A stretch of DNA of 64,000 bases from an uncultured Marinifilum sp. (GCF_963677195.1 NZ_OY781918.1:4142923-4206922); one strand, 5' to 3'. Positions 45,449 through 54,023 are shown, numbered from the stretch's first letter. Notes: a model not told the origin generated them from the letters alone. Made by a program: numbers and translations.

Positions 45449-46315
45449 TTAAATCAATCCACCCATTTTTCGATATTGCTCAGGAGAACATCGGCTAATC
45501 TTTTTAAAAATTCGGGTATAATACTGCTGACTATTAAAACCGGTTTCTTCGCTAATTTTTTTTTGAGACATGGTTGTGGTAATTAAAAGCTCTTGTGCCT
45601 TTTCAATCCTTTTCTGATTGATGAACTCCATGGGTCTCATTCCTGTTATTTTTTTAAACTTTCGAGTATAATGATCCGTTGAGCAACATGCAAGGTTTGC
45701 AAGAGCTTCAATCCTTATTTCTTCGTATAAATGATTAGAAATATATTTAAATGATTTTTGAATAAACGATTGCTTTTGCAATTGTAATGTTTTAGAAGAG
45801 TCGCTTCTAATAAACCGGGAAAATAACTGCTTAATAATTCCCTCAGTTTCTAATTGAATATGATTAGGCCGATGCTCCATTCTGTTATTTTTCCAGCTAT
45901 CTTTTTCATAAATATTAGGATCGGAATATTTTAAAGATAAAGTTGAATTAATTTCAAGAAGTCTCTCGAACAAATGAAAATCAATTGGCAAAGCCTTTAC
46001 TTCGTTAACAACAGAAATTTGATCGAAAATCTTCAAACCATCAGACAAATGATGCGAAAAATGTAAATAATATTGGCTCAACTCCTCTACACAATGATAT
46101 CCACATAAAGTGTAACTGGGAACCAAGTACAAATATCCTGGCTTTAATTTTTGCATCTTATTATTAGGTAAAATGTAGCCTTCTCCCTTTGTTATAAGGT
46201 AAATTCTCGAAAACGGACTAATTACATTAGAATAGTTCCACTCCTGTCCGAGCGTACATTTTGCTGTATTATAAATTTCAACTTTTATTTCATCTATTAA
46301 TCCGGGTGATATCAT
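45449..46315 (-). CDS. AraC family transcriptional regulator
   Basis: The 288-residue protein has an N-terminal cupin-type AraC-binding domain (SRIYLITKGEGYILPNNK, LKPGYLYLVPSYTLCGYH) and two C-terminal helix-turn-helix motifs (IEALANLACCSTDHYTRKFK and SQKKISEETGFNSQQYYTRI). It is divergent from the UroD-like/RhaT pair and upstream, in the same direction, of the sulfatase. A 12-base direct repeat (46320-46348) abuts its start codon. It is a candidate controller of both sides (inference). Confidence 0.9.
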   Translation of the reverse strand: MISPGLIDEIKVEIYNTAKCTLGQEWNYSNVISPFSRIYLITKGEGYILPNNKMQKLKPGYLYLVPSYTLCGYHCVEELSQYYLHFSHHLSDGLKIFDQISVVNEVKALPIDFHLFERLLEINSTLSLKYSDPNIYEKDSWKNNRMEHRPNHIQLETEGIIKQLFSRFIRSDSSKTLQLQKQSFIQKSFKYISNHLYEEIRIEALANLACCSTDHYTRKFKKITGMRPMEFINQKRIEKAQELLITTTMSQKKISEETGFNSQQYYTRIFKKISRCSPEQYRKMGGLI

Positions 46316-46319
46316 AAAT

Positions 46320-46348
46320 CAAGTAAGTAAAAAGTACAAGTAAGTAAA
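46320..46348. promoter_or_regulatory. Direct repeat at the AraC start, possible operator
   Basis: CAAGTAAGTAAA occurs twice (46320-46331 and 46337-46348), 17 bases apart, and AAGTA occurs five times in this stretch. It is 5 bases from the araC-type ATG and upstream of the divergent gene. AraC-family proteins bind tandem direct repeats. Confidence 0.5.
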
Positions 46349-46407
46349 CATGCCGGAAATATACAAATGATAATCGATTTTATATCTATTTTAGGAAAAC
46401 AGCCACT

Positions 46408-46415
46408 TACCTTTG
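46408..46415 (+). promoter_or_regulatory. -7 promoter box of the UroD-like/RhaT operon
   Basis: TACCTTTG matches TAnnTTTG, 56 bases before the ATG. The -33 region shows only TTTT. Confidence 0.5.
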
Positions 46416-46471
46416 AAACACCTAAAAATCATATCAATAAAATTAAAATCATTTTTTACAATCCATAAATA

Positions 46472-47506
46472 ATGAATTCAAAAGAACGAGTATTTGCAAC
46501 CCTAAGAAGAGAAGAAGTTGATTATCCTGCAAGTTGGCTAGGTCTACCTGTGCCTCCTGCATTACCTTCTCTGTTCGAGCATTTTAAAGTATCAAACACA
46601 AACGATCTTAAAAAGCGTATCGATGATGATATCTGGCCAATTTTGGTTCCATATAACAATGCCCCTTTTAACGATGTTGGTTGTGCATTAAGTTTTGCAA
46701 AAGAAGAAATATCCAATGGATCACAGGATGAACGAACTTTAACAGCTCCTGGATTTTTCGAAGGAATGACAGATCCAGAAATGGTAAATGAATTCCCATG
46801 GCCAAATCCTGAAGAATTTCTGGACCTTGAAAAATCGAAAGAGCTTGTAAACAATGCTCCTGATGATTACTTTAAAATGGGCATAATGTGGTCGGCTCAT
46901 TTTCAAGATGCCTGTTCTGCTTTTGGTATGGAAGATGCCTTAATAACCATGATGATGTATCCGGAAATGTTTAAGGCTGTAATAGATCGTATTACTGATT
47001 TTTACCTTGACTTAAACGAACGATTTTATGAAGCAACTAAAGGTAAATTAGATGGTGTTTTAATTGGCAACGATTTTGGAAGTCAGACTGCTTTAATGGT
47101 TGATCCATTTATGCTGCGAGAATATGTATTTCCGGGCACAAAAAAACTAGTAGAGCAAGCTAAAAGCTATGGATTAACCGTAATGCATCATTCGTGTGGA
47201 TCTATCTTCCCTATTATCGAAGATTTATATGATATGGGCGTAGATATTGTTCATCCAATACAAGCATTGGCTACAGATATGAGCGCAGAACATTTGAGCG
47301 AGCAGTTTAAATCTAAAGCATTTTGTGGAGCTGTAGATGCACAGCAATTACTTGTAAATGGAACACCCGAACAGATAAGTGCCAGAGTACAGGAATTAAA
47401 AAAACTTTTTCCTACCGGATTAATAATATCTCCTAGTCACGAAGCAATTTTACCCGATATTGCTCCAGCAAATATAGAAGCACTATTTGATGCCGTAAAA
47501 AAATAA
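46472..47506 (+). CDS. UroD-family protein, corrinoid methyltransferase-like
   Basis: This 344-residue TIM-barrel protein is of the uroporphyrinogen decarboxylase superfamily. The heme enzyme's N-terminal RQAGR substrate motif is missing. Instead the sequence has MHHSCGSIFPIIEDL (His-x-Cys, the zinc motif of MtaA-type methyltransferases) and a later Cys in AFCGAVDAQQLL. This suggests methyl transfer to or from a corrinoid or thiol rather than heme synthesis. It is divergent from the AraC gene and followed after 78 bases by a RhaT-type sugar symporter. No corrinoid protein gene is adjacent. The substrate is unknown. Confidence 0.8.
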   Translation: MNSKERVFATLRREEVDYPASWLGLPVPPALPSLFEHFKVSNTNDLKKRIDDDIWPILVPYNNAPFNDVGCALSFAKEEISNGSQDERTLTAPGFFEGMTDPEMVNEFPWPNPEEFLDLEKSKELVNNAPDDYFKMGIMWSAHFQDACSAFGMEDALITMMMYPEMFKAVIDRITDFYLDLNERFYEATKGKLDGVLIGNDFGSQTALMVDPFMLREYVFPGTKKLVEQAKSYGLTVMHHSCGSIFPIIEDLYDMGVDIVHPIQALATDMSAEHLSEQFKSKAFCGAVDAQQLLVNGTPEQISARVQELKKLFPTGLIISPSHEAILPDIAPANIEALFDAVKK

Positions 47507-47584
47507 TTTTATTATTGTTCTCAATTCAATAGCATAACAAATTATACTGTTGGAAAATTACATTAAAAACTCAAACATTAAATC

Positions 47585-48655
47585 ATGATAACACCCAACC
47601 CTATATATGGAACTGGCTTGCATGCAATAGGTGGCATTTCTGCTGCTAGTTGTTACATGCCATTCGAAAAGGTCAAAAACTGGACCTGGGAAATATTTTG
47701 GATCGTACAAGCACTTTTTGCATGGCTTATAATGCCTTTTGTTATAGGATATTTTACCGTTCCAGATTTATTCACCGTTTTATCTAAAGCTCCCGCATCG
47801 GTATTTTGGCCCGCCCTATTATTAGGAGCTGTTTATGGTTTTGGAGGCTTGTCTTTTGGTTACGCAATCCGAAATATAGGTTATTCACTAACCTACACCA
47901 TATCCATTGGAATATCGGCCGTTTTAGGCACAATAATTCCTTTAATTTTAAAAGGCCAATTAATAGAACAATTCACTAAAGTTGGAGGTGACATTGTACT
48001 TTTAGGAATGATAGCATCTATTTTTGGTGTTGCACTTTGCGGAAGAGCAGGTTTCTTAAAAGAGAAGTTTTTAGCATCTAAAGCAAAGTATGAAGGGAAA
48101 AACTTCAACATGAAAAAAGGGCTTATTTTGGTTTTAATAGCTGGAGCTTTATCTGCAATATGGGGTGTATCATTAGAAATTGGACAACCTATTTCTGATA
48201 TTGCGGCAGAACATGGAGCTGGTCATTTTGAGGGTAATGCAAAATTAATTGTATCCTCGCTGGGATGTTTACTTACCAATCTTATATGGTTTGGATTTGT
48301 AACATTTAAAAATGGATCAATAAAAACACTTGTATCAATTAAAGAAACAGGAACAAAAAGATATCTTAGTAATTTCTCCCTTTCTGCTTTAGCTGGATCC
48401 TTATGGTATGTTCAATTTTTCTTTTACGGATTAGGACACGTGCGAATGGGTTCTTTCCAATTTTCAAGCTGGGTTTTGCACATGTCTATGCTCATTTTTT
48501 TCAGCTATATTATTGGCGTATTAATGAAAGAGTGGAAAGATGTTAATCGTAAAACATATATCACTTTAATAATTGCCTTACTGGTTTTGGTTACCTCTTT
48601 TGTAATAATGACTTACGAGAGTTATATCGGAGAATTAGCGAACGGAAATCATTAA
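47585..48655 (+). CDS. rhaT: L-rhamnose/proton symporter family protein (RhaT)
   Basis: The 356-residue membrane protein has about ten helices. It aligns by eye with E. coli RhaT: GGISAASCYMPFEKVKNWTWE at the start, LLGAVYGFGGLSFGYAIRNIGYS and ISIGISAVLGTIIPLIL in the middle, and SSWVLHMSMLIFFSYIIGV at the end. It would import L-rhamnose or a related 6-deoxy sugar with protons. No rhaBAD-type genes are in the window. It sits downstream of the UroD-like gene in a likely two-gene operon and ends in a terminator. Confidence 0.85.
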   Translation: MITPNPIYGTGLHAIGGISAASCYMPFEKVKNWTWEIFWIVQALFAWLIMPFVIGYFTVPDLFTVLSKAPASVFWPALLLGAVYGFGGLSFGYAIRNIGYSLTYTISIGISAVLGTIIPLILKGQLIEQFTKVGGDIVLLGMIASIFGVALCGRAGFLKEKFLASKAKYEGKNFNMKKGLILVLIAGALSAIWGVSLEIGQPISDIAAEHGAGHFEGNAKLIVSSLGCLLTNLIWFGFVTFKNGSIKTLVSIKETGTKRYLSNFSLSALAGSLWYVQFFFYGLGHVRMGSFQFSSWVLHMSMLIFFSYIIGVLMKEWKDVNRKTYITLIIALLVLVTSFVIMTYESYIGELANGNH

Positions 48656-48676
48656 GCTTATATTTCAAGATAAAAT

Positions 48677-48723
48677 AATGAGCTAAAGTCTGTAAAAATC
48701 TTACACTTTAGCTCATTTTTTTT
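48677..48723 (+). terminator. Terminator of the UroD-like/RhaT operon
   Basis: AATGAGCTAAAGT pairs perfectly with ACTTTAGCTCATT (13 bases, partly paired 15-base loop) and is followed by eight T. It is 21 bases past the rhaT stop. Confidence 0.9.
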
Positions 48724-49136
48724 GTTTAAACACTAAATACAGACAATACACCCTTTTTTATTAAGCCAATAAGCAAACAGATACTTTTAAATATAATAAA
48801 ACAAAAAAAATTGAAATTAACATATAGAAAATTAGTATAAGAGTGATATTCGGATAAATTTTAAAGTGATGATAAAAAATTTGCAGAAGCTGAATTAAAA
48901 AGTCGGGAAATGATATAAGTTTATTTATTCAAACAATACCGATTTGCAAAGAGAAGTATTTTCAACTCTTATCTTTACGGAAAATTTGAAAAAGGATGCA
49001 CGAGTAGACTTACACAATATTTGTTTGTTATTTCGAACAGTTAACATGCATACGAAACAACAATCGAACCTATTAATTATGAAAAATTATTTCTGATTAA
49101 TCTTCTACTTTTCCCTTTTTTCGAAATAAAAGCTTC
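48724..49136. other. Intergenic region, no gene recognised
   Basis: About 410 bases lie between the rhaT terminator and the EamA promoter. It is AT-rich with stop codons in all frames and no hairpin or RNA fold evident. It could be decayed sequence, but no similarity to a neighbour was seen. Confidence 0.4.
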
Positions 49137-49144
49137 TACCTTTG
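49137..49144 (+). promoter_or_regulatory. -7 promoter box of the EamA transporter gene
   Basis: TACCTTTG matches TAnnTTTG exactly, 29 bases before the ATG. Confidence 0.5.
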
Positions 49145-49173
49145 TCGGCATAATTAAATAATAAGACTATCAA

Positions 49174-50052
49174 ATGAAAAGGGAAGGAAGTTCTTACGGT
49201 ATTTTCCTAATGATACTGTCGGTTGTGGCTTTTGGGCTTATGGCTGGTTTGGTTCGAAGCATGTCTCATGTAAGCACATACATTACTGTTTTTGTTCGCT
49301 TTGCCATTGGAATTGGCATTATTGGAATACTAGCAATGATGCGAAAAATAGATCTAAAATTTGTTCGAAGTCCTTTACTTTTACTTCGCGGAATTACTGG
49401 CACAGCATCGGTTGCTTTATTTTATTTAGCCATTATTAAAATTGGAATGGGAAAAGCATCGGTTTATTCCTATTCTTACCCTTTATTTGCCTCCTTACTA
49501 AGTGCTATAATTCTTAAGGAAAAAATTAGCAGCTCTAAATGGCTTATGATGCTTTTGGCCTTTATTGGTATCATATTAGTATCTTTTCAGTTTACAAACG
49601 CAGGAAAAGACTGGAGCTTTGGCTTGTACGATTTTTTAGCAATTTTAAGTGCTTTTACAACTGCTATTTCCATATTAATAGTTAAAAAATTACATGGCAC
49701 CGATAATTCGTACGCCATATTTTTTGCACAGGCCATTGTTGGATTTTGGATATTTTTAATTCCGGCCAATCTTCCAGAACTTACAGGACCAGTAACAAGT
49801 AGTTATGTATTAATTTTTATTGGCATTGCCTCAGCGCTCGCTCAGCTCCTTAACACAGAAGGCTATCGACATGTTTCCATAGCAACAGGATCGCCTTTTC
49901 ACATGCTTATTCCAATTGTTAATGTCATTATAGGAGTATTGGTTTTTAACGAAATTTTTAGCTTACAGGAAATTATTGGTTCTTCATTTGTAGTAATCGC
50001 ATGTTTGGGTATTCTTCGAATAAATGCTTTATCGATACATAAAAAAGTTTAA
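49174..50052 (+). CDS. DMT/EamA family transporter
   Basis: The 292-residue membrane protein has ten helices in two EamA halves (residues about 5-135 and 150-285). LLLRGITGTASVALFYLAI and YSYPLFASLLSAIILKEKIS in the first half and HMLIPIVNVIIGVLVFNEIF in the second are family-typical. Members export or import metabolites such as amino acids, and the substrate cannot be inferred here. The CIA30 gene follows 47 bases later on the same strand. Confidence 0.85.
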   Translation: MKREGSSYGIFLMILSVVAFGLMAGLVRSMSHVSTYITVFVRFAIGIGIIGILAMMRKIDLKFVRSPLLLLRGITGTASVALFYLAIIKIGMGKASVYSYSYPLFASLLSAIILKEKISSSKWLMMLLAFIGIILVSFQFTNAGKDWSFGLYDFLAILSAFTTAISILIVKKLHGTDNSYAIFFAQAIVGFWIFLIPANLPELTGPVTSSYVLIFIGIASALAQLLNTEGYRHVSIATGSPFHMLIPIVNVIIGVLVFNEIFSLQEIIGSSFVVIACLGILRINALSIHKKV

Positions 50053-50099
50053 AAGAATTCTTTTCCCGAACATTTTTGAAAATAAACTGTTTGTAGTAT

Positions 50100-50624
50100 A
50101 TGATAAATATTTTAATACTTATACAGATACTTACGAACACAAAGATAATAGCAGATTTTACCAACGATACTAGCCTATTAAACTGGTACATTGTAAATGA
50201 TGATGTAATGGGTGGAAAGTCGGATTCTGGAATTTATATAAACCAAAACAAATGTGCAGTATTTCAAGGTACTGTTTCCTTAGAAAATAATGGTGGTTTT
50301 GCAATGGTTAAAAGTGTATTCGAACCTTTAAACATAAAACAATACTCAAAAATTGTATTAAAAGTTAAAGGCGATTCAAAAAAATATCAATTAAGAATAA
50401 AACCTAAAAACTCTCAATACCATTCTTTTGTGTACAACTTTTACACCAACGAAGAGTGGCAAATTTTAGAAATTCCATTTGAAAAATTTCAGGCAAGATT
50501 TCGTGGACGAAAATTAAATTATCCGAATTTTAATTCTGATCAATTATCAGAAGTTGCATTTTTAATAGGCAATAAAAAGGCAGAAAAATTTAAACTGGAA
50601 ATTATGTGGATTGCCTTAAAATAA
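50100..50624 (+). CDS. CIA30 domain protein
   Basis: The 174-residue protein carries a full CIA30 (NDUFAF1-like) jelly-roll: WYIVNDDVMGGKSDSG, FQGTVSLENNGGFAMVKS, KIVLKVKGDSKKYQLRIK, WQILEIPFEKFQARFRGRKL and EVAFLIGNKKAEKFKLEI. In mitochondria the family helps complex I assembly; bacterial members are widespread, often exported, with unknown role. The first 17 residues are hydrophobic and may be a short signal. It converges on the BLUF gene with a three-base gap and no terminator between. Confidence 0.83.
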   Translation: MINILILIQILTNTKIIADFTNDTSLLNWYIVNDDVMGGKSDSGIYINQNKCAVFQGTVSLENNGGFAMVKSVFEPLNIKQYSKIVLKVKGDSKKYQLRIKPKNSQYHSFVYNFYTNEEWQILEIPFEKFQARFRGRKLNYPNFNSDQLSEVAFLIGNKKAEKFKLEIMWIALK

Positions 50625-50627
50625 GGT

Positions 50628-51053
50628 TTAGGTATACATCATAAACTTATCGATAAGCTCTACAACTGCAGCAGAACTTTTCTTTAAACTTTCCTTGAAA
50701 TCTTTTGCCGACATTAGGTTTGAAAAACCAGGTAACTCTTTAGATTCTTCCTTACTTAGTTTATGATATCCCATACTCCAATCGGGAAATGATCGTTTCT
50801 TGATATTCTCTTTTAATATCAAAACAATATTAATATGGCGATCATCTTTTTTTAATCGTTCATACAAATCGTTTATTATTTCGGATTTGCCCTCTAGAAC
50901 CTGAATAAAAATTTCATCGTTATACAAAAGCAATCCTGTAATACTATTCTTGCGATTTTTAGGTCTTATTTCGCTTAATATATCATCAAGTTCGCTTTCA
51001 GAAAGCTTATTTCTGGAACAACTTACATATACAATTTGAATTAACTTAGACAT
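50628..51053 (-). CDS. BLUF domain blue-light photoreceptor
   Basis: This 141-residue soluble protein is a BLUF domain (residues about 1-97) plus a short helical tail. The flavin-binding residues sit at the same spacing as in AppA: Tyr9, Asn33, Gln51, Trp92 and Met94 correspond to Tyr21, Asn45, Gln63, Trp104 and Met106. ITGLLLYNDEIFIQVLEG and RHINIVLI are also typical. It is a short stand-alone BLUF protein without an output domain, so it must act by protein-protein contact. No partner is obvious. A photoreceptor is unexpected in a presumed anaerobic Bacteroidales. Confidence 0.92.
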   Translation of the reverse strand: MSKLIQIVYVSCSRNKLSESELDDILSEIRPKNRKNSITGLLLYNDEIFIQVLEGKSEIINDLYERLKKDDRHINIVLILKENIKKRSFPDWSMGYHKLSKEESKELPGFSNLMSAKDFKESLKKSSAAVVELIDKFMMYT

Positions 51054-51127
51054 AGAACTAAAGTTACAAACAAAATAATAAGTGAACTAGTCAATAATAA
51101 TTAATTACGATATTTATAGCCAAACAC

Positions 51128-51493
51128 TTATTGTGATTTTTTACGCTGAGCTTTTCTTGCTGCAAGAATCATTAAATAACCGGCTATAACCGGACCGTAA
51201 GAAACAATATAATAACCTTTAATATTAATCCATTGAAAATAGGATGCAAGCGTAATTGCTCCACCAATAATCATTAACAACCAGCCAATTAAACGCAACT
51301 CCTTTGCTTTAATTTTTTTTGCTTTTTTTATATCTCCAGACAAGATTTTATTGTCGATTTCTCGTACAACATTTTTAATGAGTTTTTCATCAACACCTTT
51401 TTCACTCATCTCTTTTCTAATCTGAGAGAAATCCATTCCCTCAATCTTTTTTGTGTGATAAAATTCGACTAGTTGCTTAAAATCTTGTGTCAT
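51128..51493 (-). CDS. Small two-helix membrane protein, unknown function
   Basis: The 121-residue protein has a charged helical N-terminal half (residues 1-65, including FSQIRKEMSEKGVDEKLIKN) and two membrane helices (about 69-87 and 95-112), ending in a basic tail RKAQRKKSQ. It has no recognisable family. It lies 74 bases upstream of the BLUF gene on the same strand, so joint transcription is possible. A -7 box at 51514-51521 stands before it. Confidence 0.65.
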   Translation of the reverse strand: MTQDFKQLVEFYHTKKIEGMDFSQIRKEMSEKGVDEKLIKNVVREIDNKILSGDIKKAKKIKAKELRLIGWLLMIIGGAITLASYFQWINIKGYYIVSYGPVIAGYLMILAARKAQRKKSQ

Positions 51494-51513
51494 ACTTTTA
51501 ATTTTAGGTTATA

Positions 51514-51521
51514 CAAATTTA
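51514..51521 (-). promoter_or_regulatory. -7 promoter box of the two-helix protein gene
   Basis: TAAATTTG on the minus strand matches TAnnTTTG, 21 bases before the start codon, with no clear -33. Confidence 0.4.
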
Positions 51522-51650
51522 ATCAGATTGAAATGATTATGAAAGAGCTGACAATAAAAACATTTATTGCAGAAAAGTAAATTAAAAATACTGTAAACAG
51601 AATTTTCTAAGATTGAAAAATGAAAACCAAATCAAAAATTGTTTTTAATT

Positions 51651-51684
51651 AAAAAAGCAGGTCTCTGAATTAGAAACCTGCTTT
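51651..51684 (-). terminator. Terminator of folD
   Basis: Minus-strand GCAGGTTTCT / AGAGACCTGC hairpin with one G-T pair, followed by six T. Confidence 0.85.
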
Positions 51685-51707
51685 CAAAAAAATCTTATAT
51701 TATATTT

Positions 51708-52589
51708 CTAGCTATAAATTTCTTTTTTAGCTGCTAGTAATGTATTCTGCAATAAGGATACAATTGTCATAGGTCCTACACCTCCAGGAACAGGTGTAAT
51801 AAATGATGCTTTAGGTGCAACCTCGTCGAACTTAACATCGCCTTTTAGTTTCCAACCTGATTTTGTTTTATCAGATTTTACACGATGAATACCAACATCA
51901 ACAATTACAGCTCCTTCTTTTACCATATCGCCGGTAAGAAATTCCATCATTCCCAAGGCAACAATAACAATATCGGCTTTGCGGGTAATTTCGCCAATAT
52001 TCTTGGTTCTACTGTGGCATAAAGTTACTGTACAATCGCCATAAGCAGCCTTACGCGACATAAGTACACTCATTGGAGTACCTACAATGTTACTACGACC
52101 AATAACTACGCAATTTTTTCCCGATGTCTCTATTTTGTATCTCTTTAATAACTCCACAATACCTGCAGGAGTTGCTGGCAAATAAGTTGGTAAGCTGGCA
52201 ACCATTTTACCTACATTCATAGGATGAAATCCATCAACATCCTTTTCGGGACGAATGGTTTCTATCACTTTAGTTTCAGATATGTGCTTAGGCAAAGGCA
52301 ACTGAACAATTAATCCATCAATATCATCATTCTCGTTAACCTTACGGATTTCTTCCAATAACTGCTCTTCGGTAATGTCATCCTCAAAACGAAACTCTGA
52401 AGATTCGAATCCTACAGCAAGACAAGCCTTAACTTTAGCAGCCACATAGGTTTCACTAGCTCCGTCGTGTCCAACAATCATTGCTGCAAGATGAGGCGTT
52501 TTCCCTCCTGCTTTTTTTATCTGTTCAACTTCGGCAGCAATCTCTTGCTTCACCTCGTTCGAAATTTTTTTTCCGTCGATTAATTCCAT
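51708..52589 (-). CDS. folD: Methylene-THF dehydrogenase / cyclohydrolase FolD
   Basis: This is a 293-residue bifunctional cytoplasmic enzyme interconverting 5,10-methylene-, methenyl- and 10-formyl-tetrahydrofolate. Signature segments are SETYVAAKVKAC with the catalytic Lys, DGLIVQLPLPKHI, the nucleotide-binding GRSNIVGTPMSVLM, and PVPGGVGPMTIVSLL. The length is normal. It is downstream of ffh on the same strand with a terminator-like hairpin in the 69-base gap, so it is only partly linked to ffh. Confidence 0.96.
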   Translation of the reverse strand: MELIDGKKISNEVKQEIAAEVEQIKKAGGKTPHLAAMIVGHDGASETYVAAKVKACLAVGFESSEFRFEDDITEEQLLEEIRKVNENDDIDGLIVQLPLPKHISETKVIETIRPEKDVDGFHPMNVGKMVASLPTYLPATPAGIVELLKRYKIETSGKNCVVIGRSNIVGTPMSVLMSRKAAYGDCTVTLCHSRTKNIGEITRKADIVIVALGMMEFLTGDMVKEGAVIVDVGIHRVKSDKTKSGWKLKGDVKFDEVAPKASFITPVPGGVGPMTIVSLLQNTLLAAKKEIYS

Positions 52590-52611
52590 GGCTATTTGGG
52601 TTTCTTGTTAT

Positions 52612-52644
52612 AAAAAATGCCTGACACAAAGTATCAAGCATTTT
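52612..52644 (-). terminator. Terminator of ffh
   Basis: Minus-strand AAAATGC(T)TGA / TCA(G)GCATTTT with one mismatch is followed by six T. It lies between ffh and folD. Confidence 0.7.
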
Positions 52645-52658
52645 AAATTTTTTATTTA

Positions 52659-53990
52659 TTATCTTTTGCGTCCCATATTCCCCATCATTCGGGACATGTT
52701 ACCGCCTTTAGACATCATTTTCATAAGTTTTCTGGTTTCGTCGAACTGCTTAATCAGTCTGTTTACATCCTGAATTGTAGAACCGCTACCATCGGCAATT
52801 CTTTTCCTTCGCGAACCATTAATTAGTTTTGGATCTTCTCTTTCTCCAGGTGTCATTGAGAAAATAATAGCTTCAACGCCTTTAAAAGCATCGTCGTCGA
52901 TATCGATATTCTTTAAAGCTTTTCCTACTCCTGGAATCATGGAAGCCAAATCTTTTAGATTACCCATTTTTTTAATCTGAGAAATCTGAGACAAGAAATC
53001 GTTAAAGTTAAACTGATTTTTTGCAATTTTTTTCTGAAGCTTTTTAGCTTCTTCTTCATCGAATTGTTCCTGAGCACGCTCCACAAGAGAAACGATATCA
53101 CCCATACCTAAAATTCGATCGGCCATACGATCGGGATGGAAAACATCAAGAGCTTCCATTTTTTCGCCTGTACCTACAAATTTAATTGGTTTATCAACAA
53201 CCGAACGAATAGATAAAGCCGCACCACCTCTTGTATCACCATCTAATTTGGTTAAAACAACACCATCGAAATTTAAACGATCGTTAAATTCTTTTGCTGT
53301 GTTTACTGCATCCTGACCAGTCATAGAATCAACCACGAAAAGAGTTTCGCTAGGATCGATAGCATTTTTAACTGCCTCGATCTCGTTCATCATCTCTTCA
53401 TCAATAGCCAAACGCCCAGCAGTATCGACAATTACCAAATCATTTCCTTTTGCTTTAGCTTCTTTTATAGCAGCTTTAGCAATCTTAACCGGATTTTTAT
53501 TATCAACATCAGAGTAAACAGGAACATTAATTTGTTCTCCTAACACTTTTAACTGATCGATAGCAGCAGGACGATACACATCACAAGCGACCAATAATGG
53601 ATTTAGTGAACGTTTCGTTTTAAGCAGATTTGCTAACTTTCCAGAGAAAGTGGTTTTACCCGAACCTTGTAATCCGGCAATTAATATTACGGCAGGTTTC
53701 CCCTTTGTATTGATATCAACTTGAGTTCCACCCATTAACTCGGCCAGTTCATCGTGAACAATTTTCACCATTACCTGGTTAGGTTTAAGAGCAGTAAGTA
53801 CGTTTTGTCCTAATGCTTTTTCTTTTACGGTATTGGTAAACGACTTGGCAATTTTAAAGTTAACATCGGCATCCAACAATGCACGCCTTACGTCTTTCAA
53901 AGTTTCTGCAACATTGATTTCGGTAATTTTCCCCTGTCCCTTTAATATTTTGAACGATCGCTCAAGTCTTTCGTTAAGATTTTCAAACAT
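52659..53990 (-). CDS. ffh: Signal recognition particle protein Ffh
   Basis: Ffh is the SRP54 GTPase that binds 4.5S RNA and signal sequences and delivers ribosomes to FtsY. The 443-residue protein has the N domain, G1 GLQGSGKTTFSGKLA, G3 VDTAGR, G4 TKLDGDTRGG, and an M domain with MTPGEREDPKLINGSRRKRIADGSG and a methionine-rich end (MMSKGGNMSRMMGNMG). The length is normal. A -7 box (54016-54023) precedes it. No 4.5S RNA gene was found in the window. Confidence 0.96.
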   Translation of the reverse strand: MFENLNERLERSFKILKGQGKITEINVAETLKDVRRALLDADVNFKIAKSFTNTVKEKALGQNVLTALKPNQVMVKIVHDELAELMGGTQVDINTKGKPAVILIAGLQGSGKTTFSGKLANLLKTKRSLNPLLVACDVYRPAAIDQLKVLGEQINVPVYSDVDNKNPVKIAKAAIKEAKAKGNDLVIVDTAGRLAIDEEMMNEIEAVKNAIDPSETLFVVDSMTGQDAVNTAKEFNDRLNFDGVVLTKLDGDTRGGAALSIRSVVDKPIKFVGTGEKMEALDVFHPDRMADRILGMGDIVSLVERAQEQFDEEEAKKLQKKIAKNQFNFNDFLSQISQIKKMGNLKDLASMIPGVGKALKNIDIDDDAFKGVEAIIFSMTPGEREDPKLINGSRRKRIADGSGSTIQDVNRLIKQFDETRKLMKMMSKGGNMSRMMGNMGRKR

Positions 53991-54015
53991 TATTCTACGT
54001 ATTTATATTTCACTG

Positions 54016-54023
54016 CAAAAATA
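54016..54023 (-). promoter_or_regulatory. -7 promoter box of ffh
   Basis: TATTTTTG on the minus strand matches TAnnTTTG; TTTA 18 bases further up is a partial -33. It is 26 bases before the start codon. Confidence 0.5.

Noticed and set aside
46320..46348. Repeat array as CRISPR or minisatellite
   Set aside because: Only two 12-base units with a 5-base spacer; too short for CRISPR and best explained as an operator.
46472..47506. Annotation as uroporphyrinogen decarboxylase of heme synthesis
   Set aside because: The RQAGR motif is absent, there are no heme genes nearby, and the His-x-Cys zinc motif points to methyltransferase relatives.
43754..48655. Calling a polysaccharide utilization locus
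   Set aside because: No SusC/SusD pair, glycoside hydrolase or polysaccharide lyase is present, so only a small possible locus is proposed.
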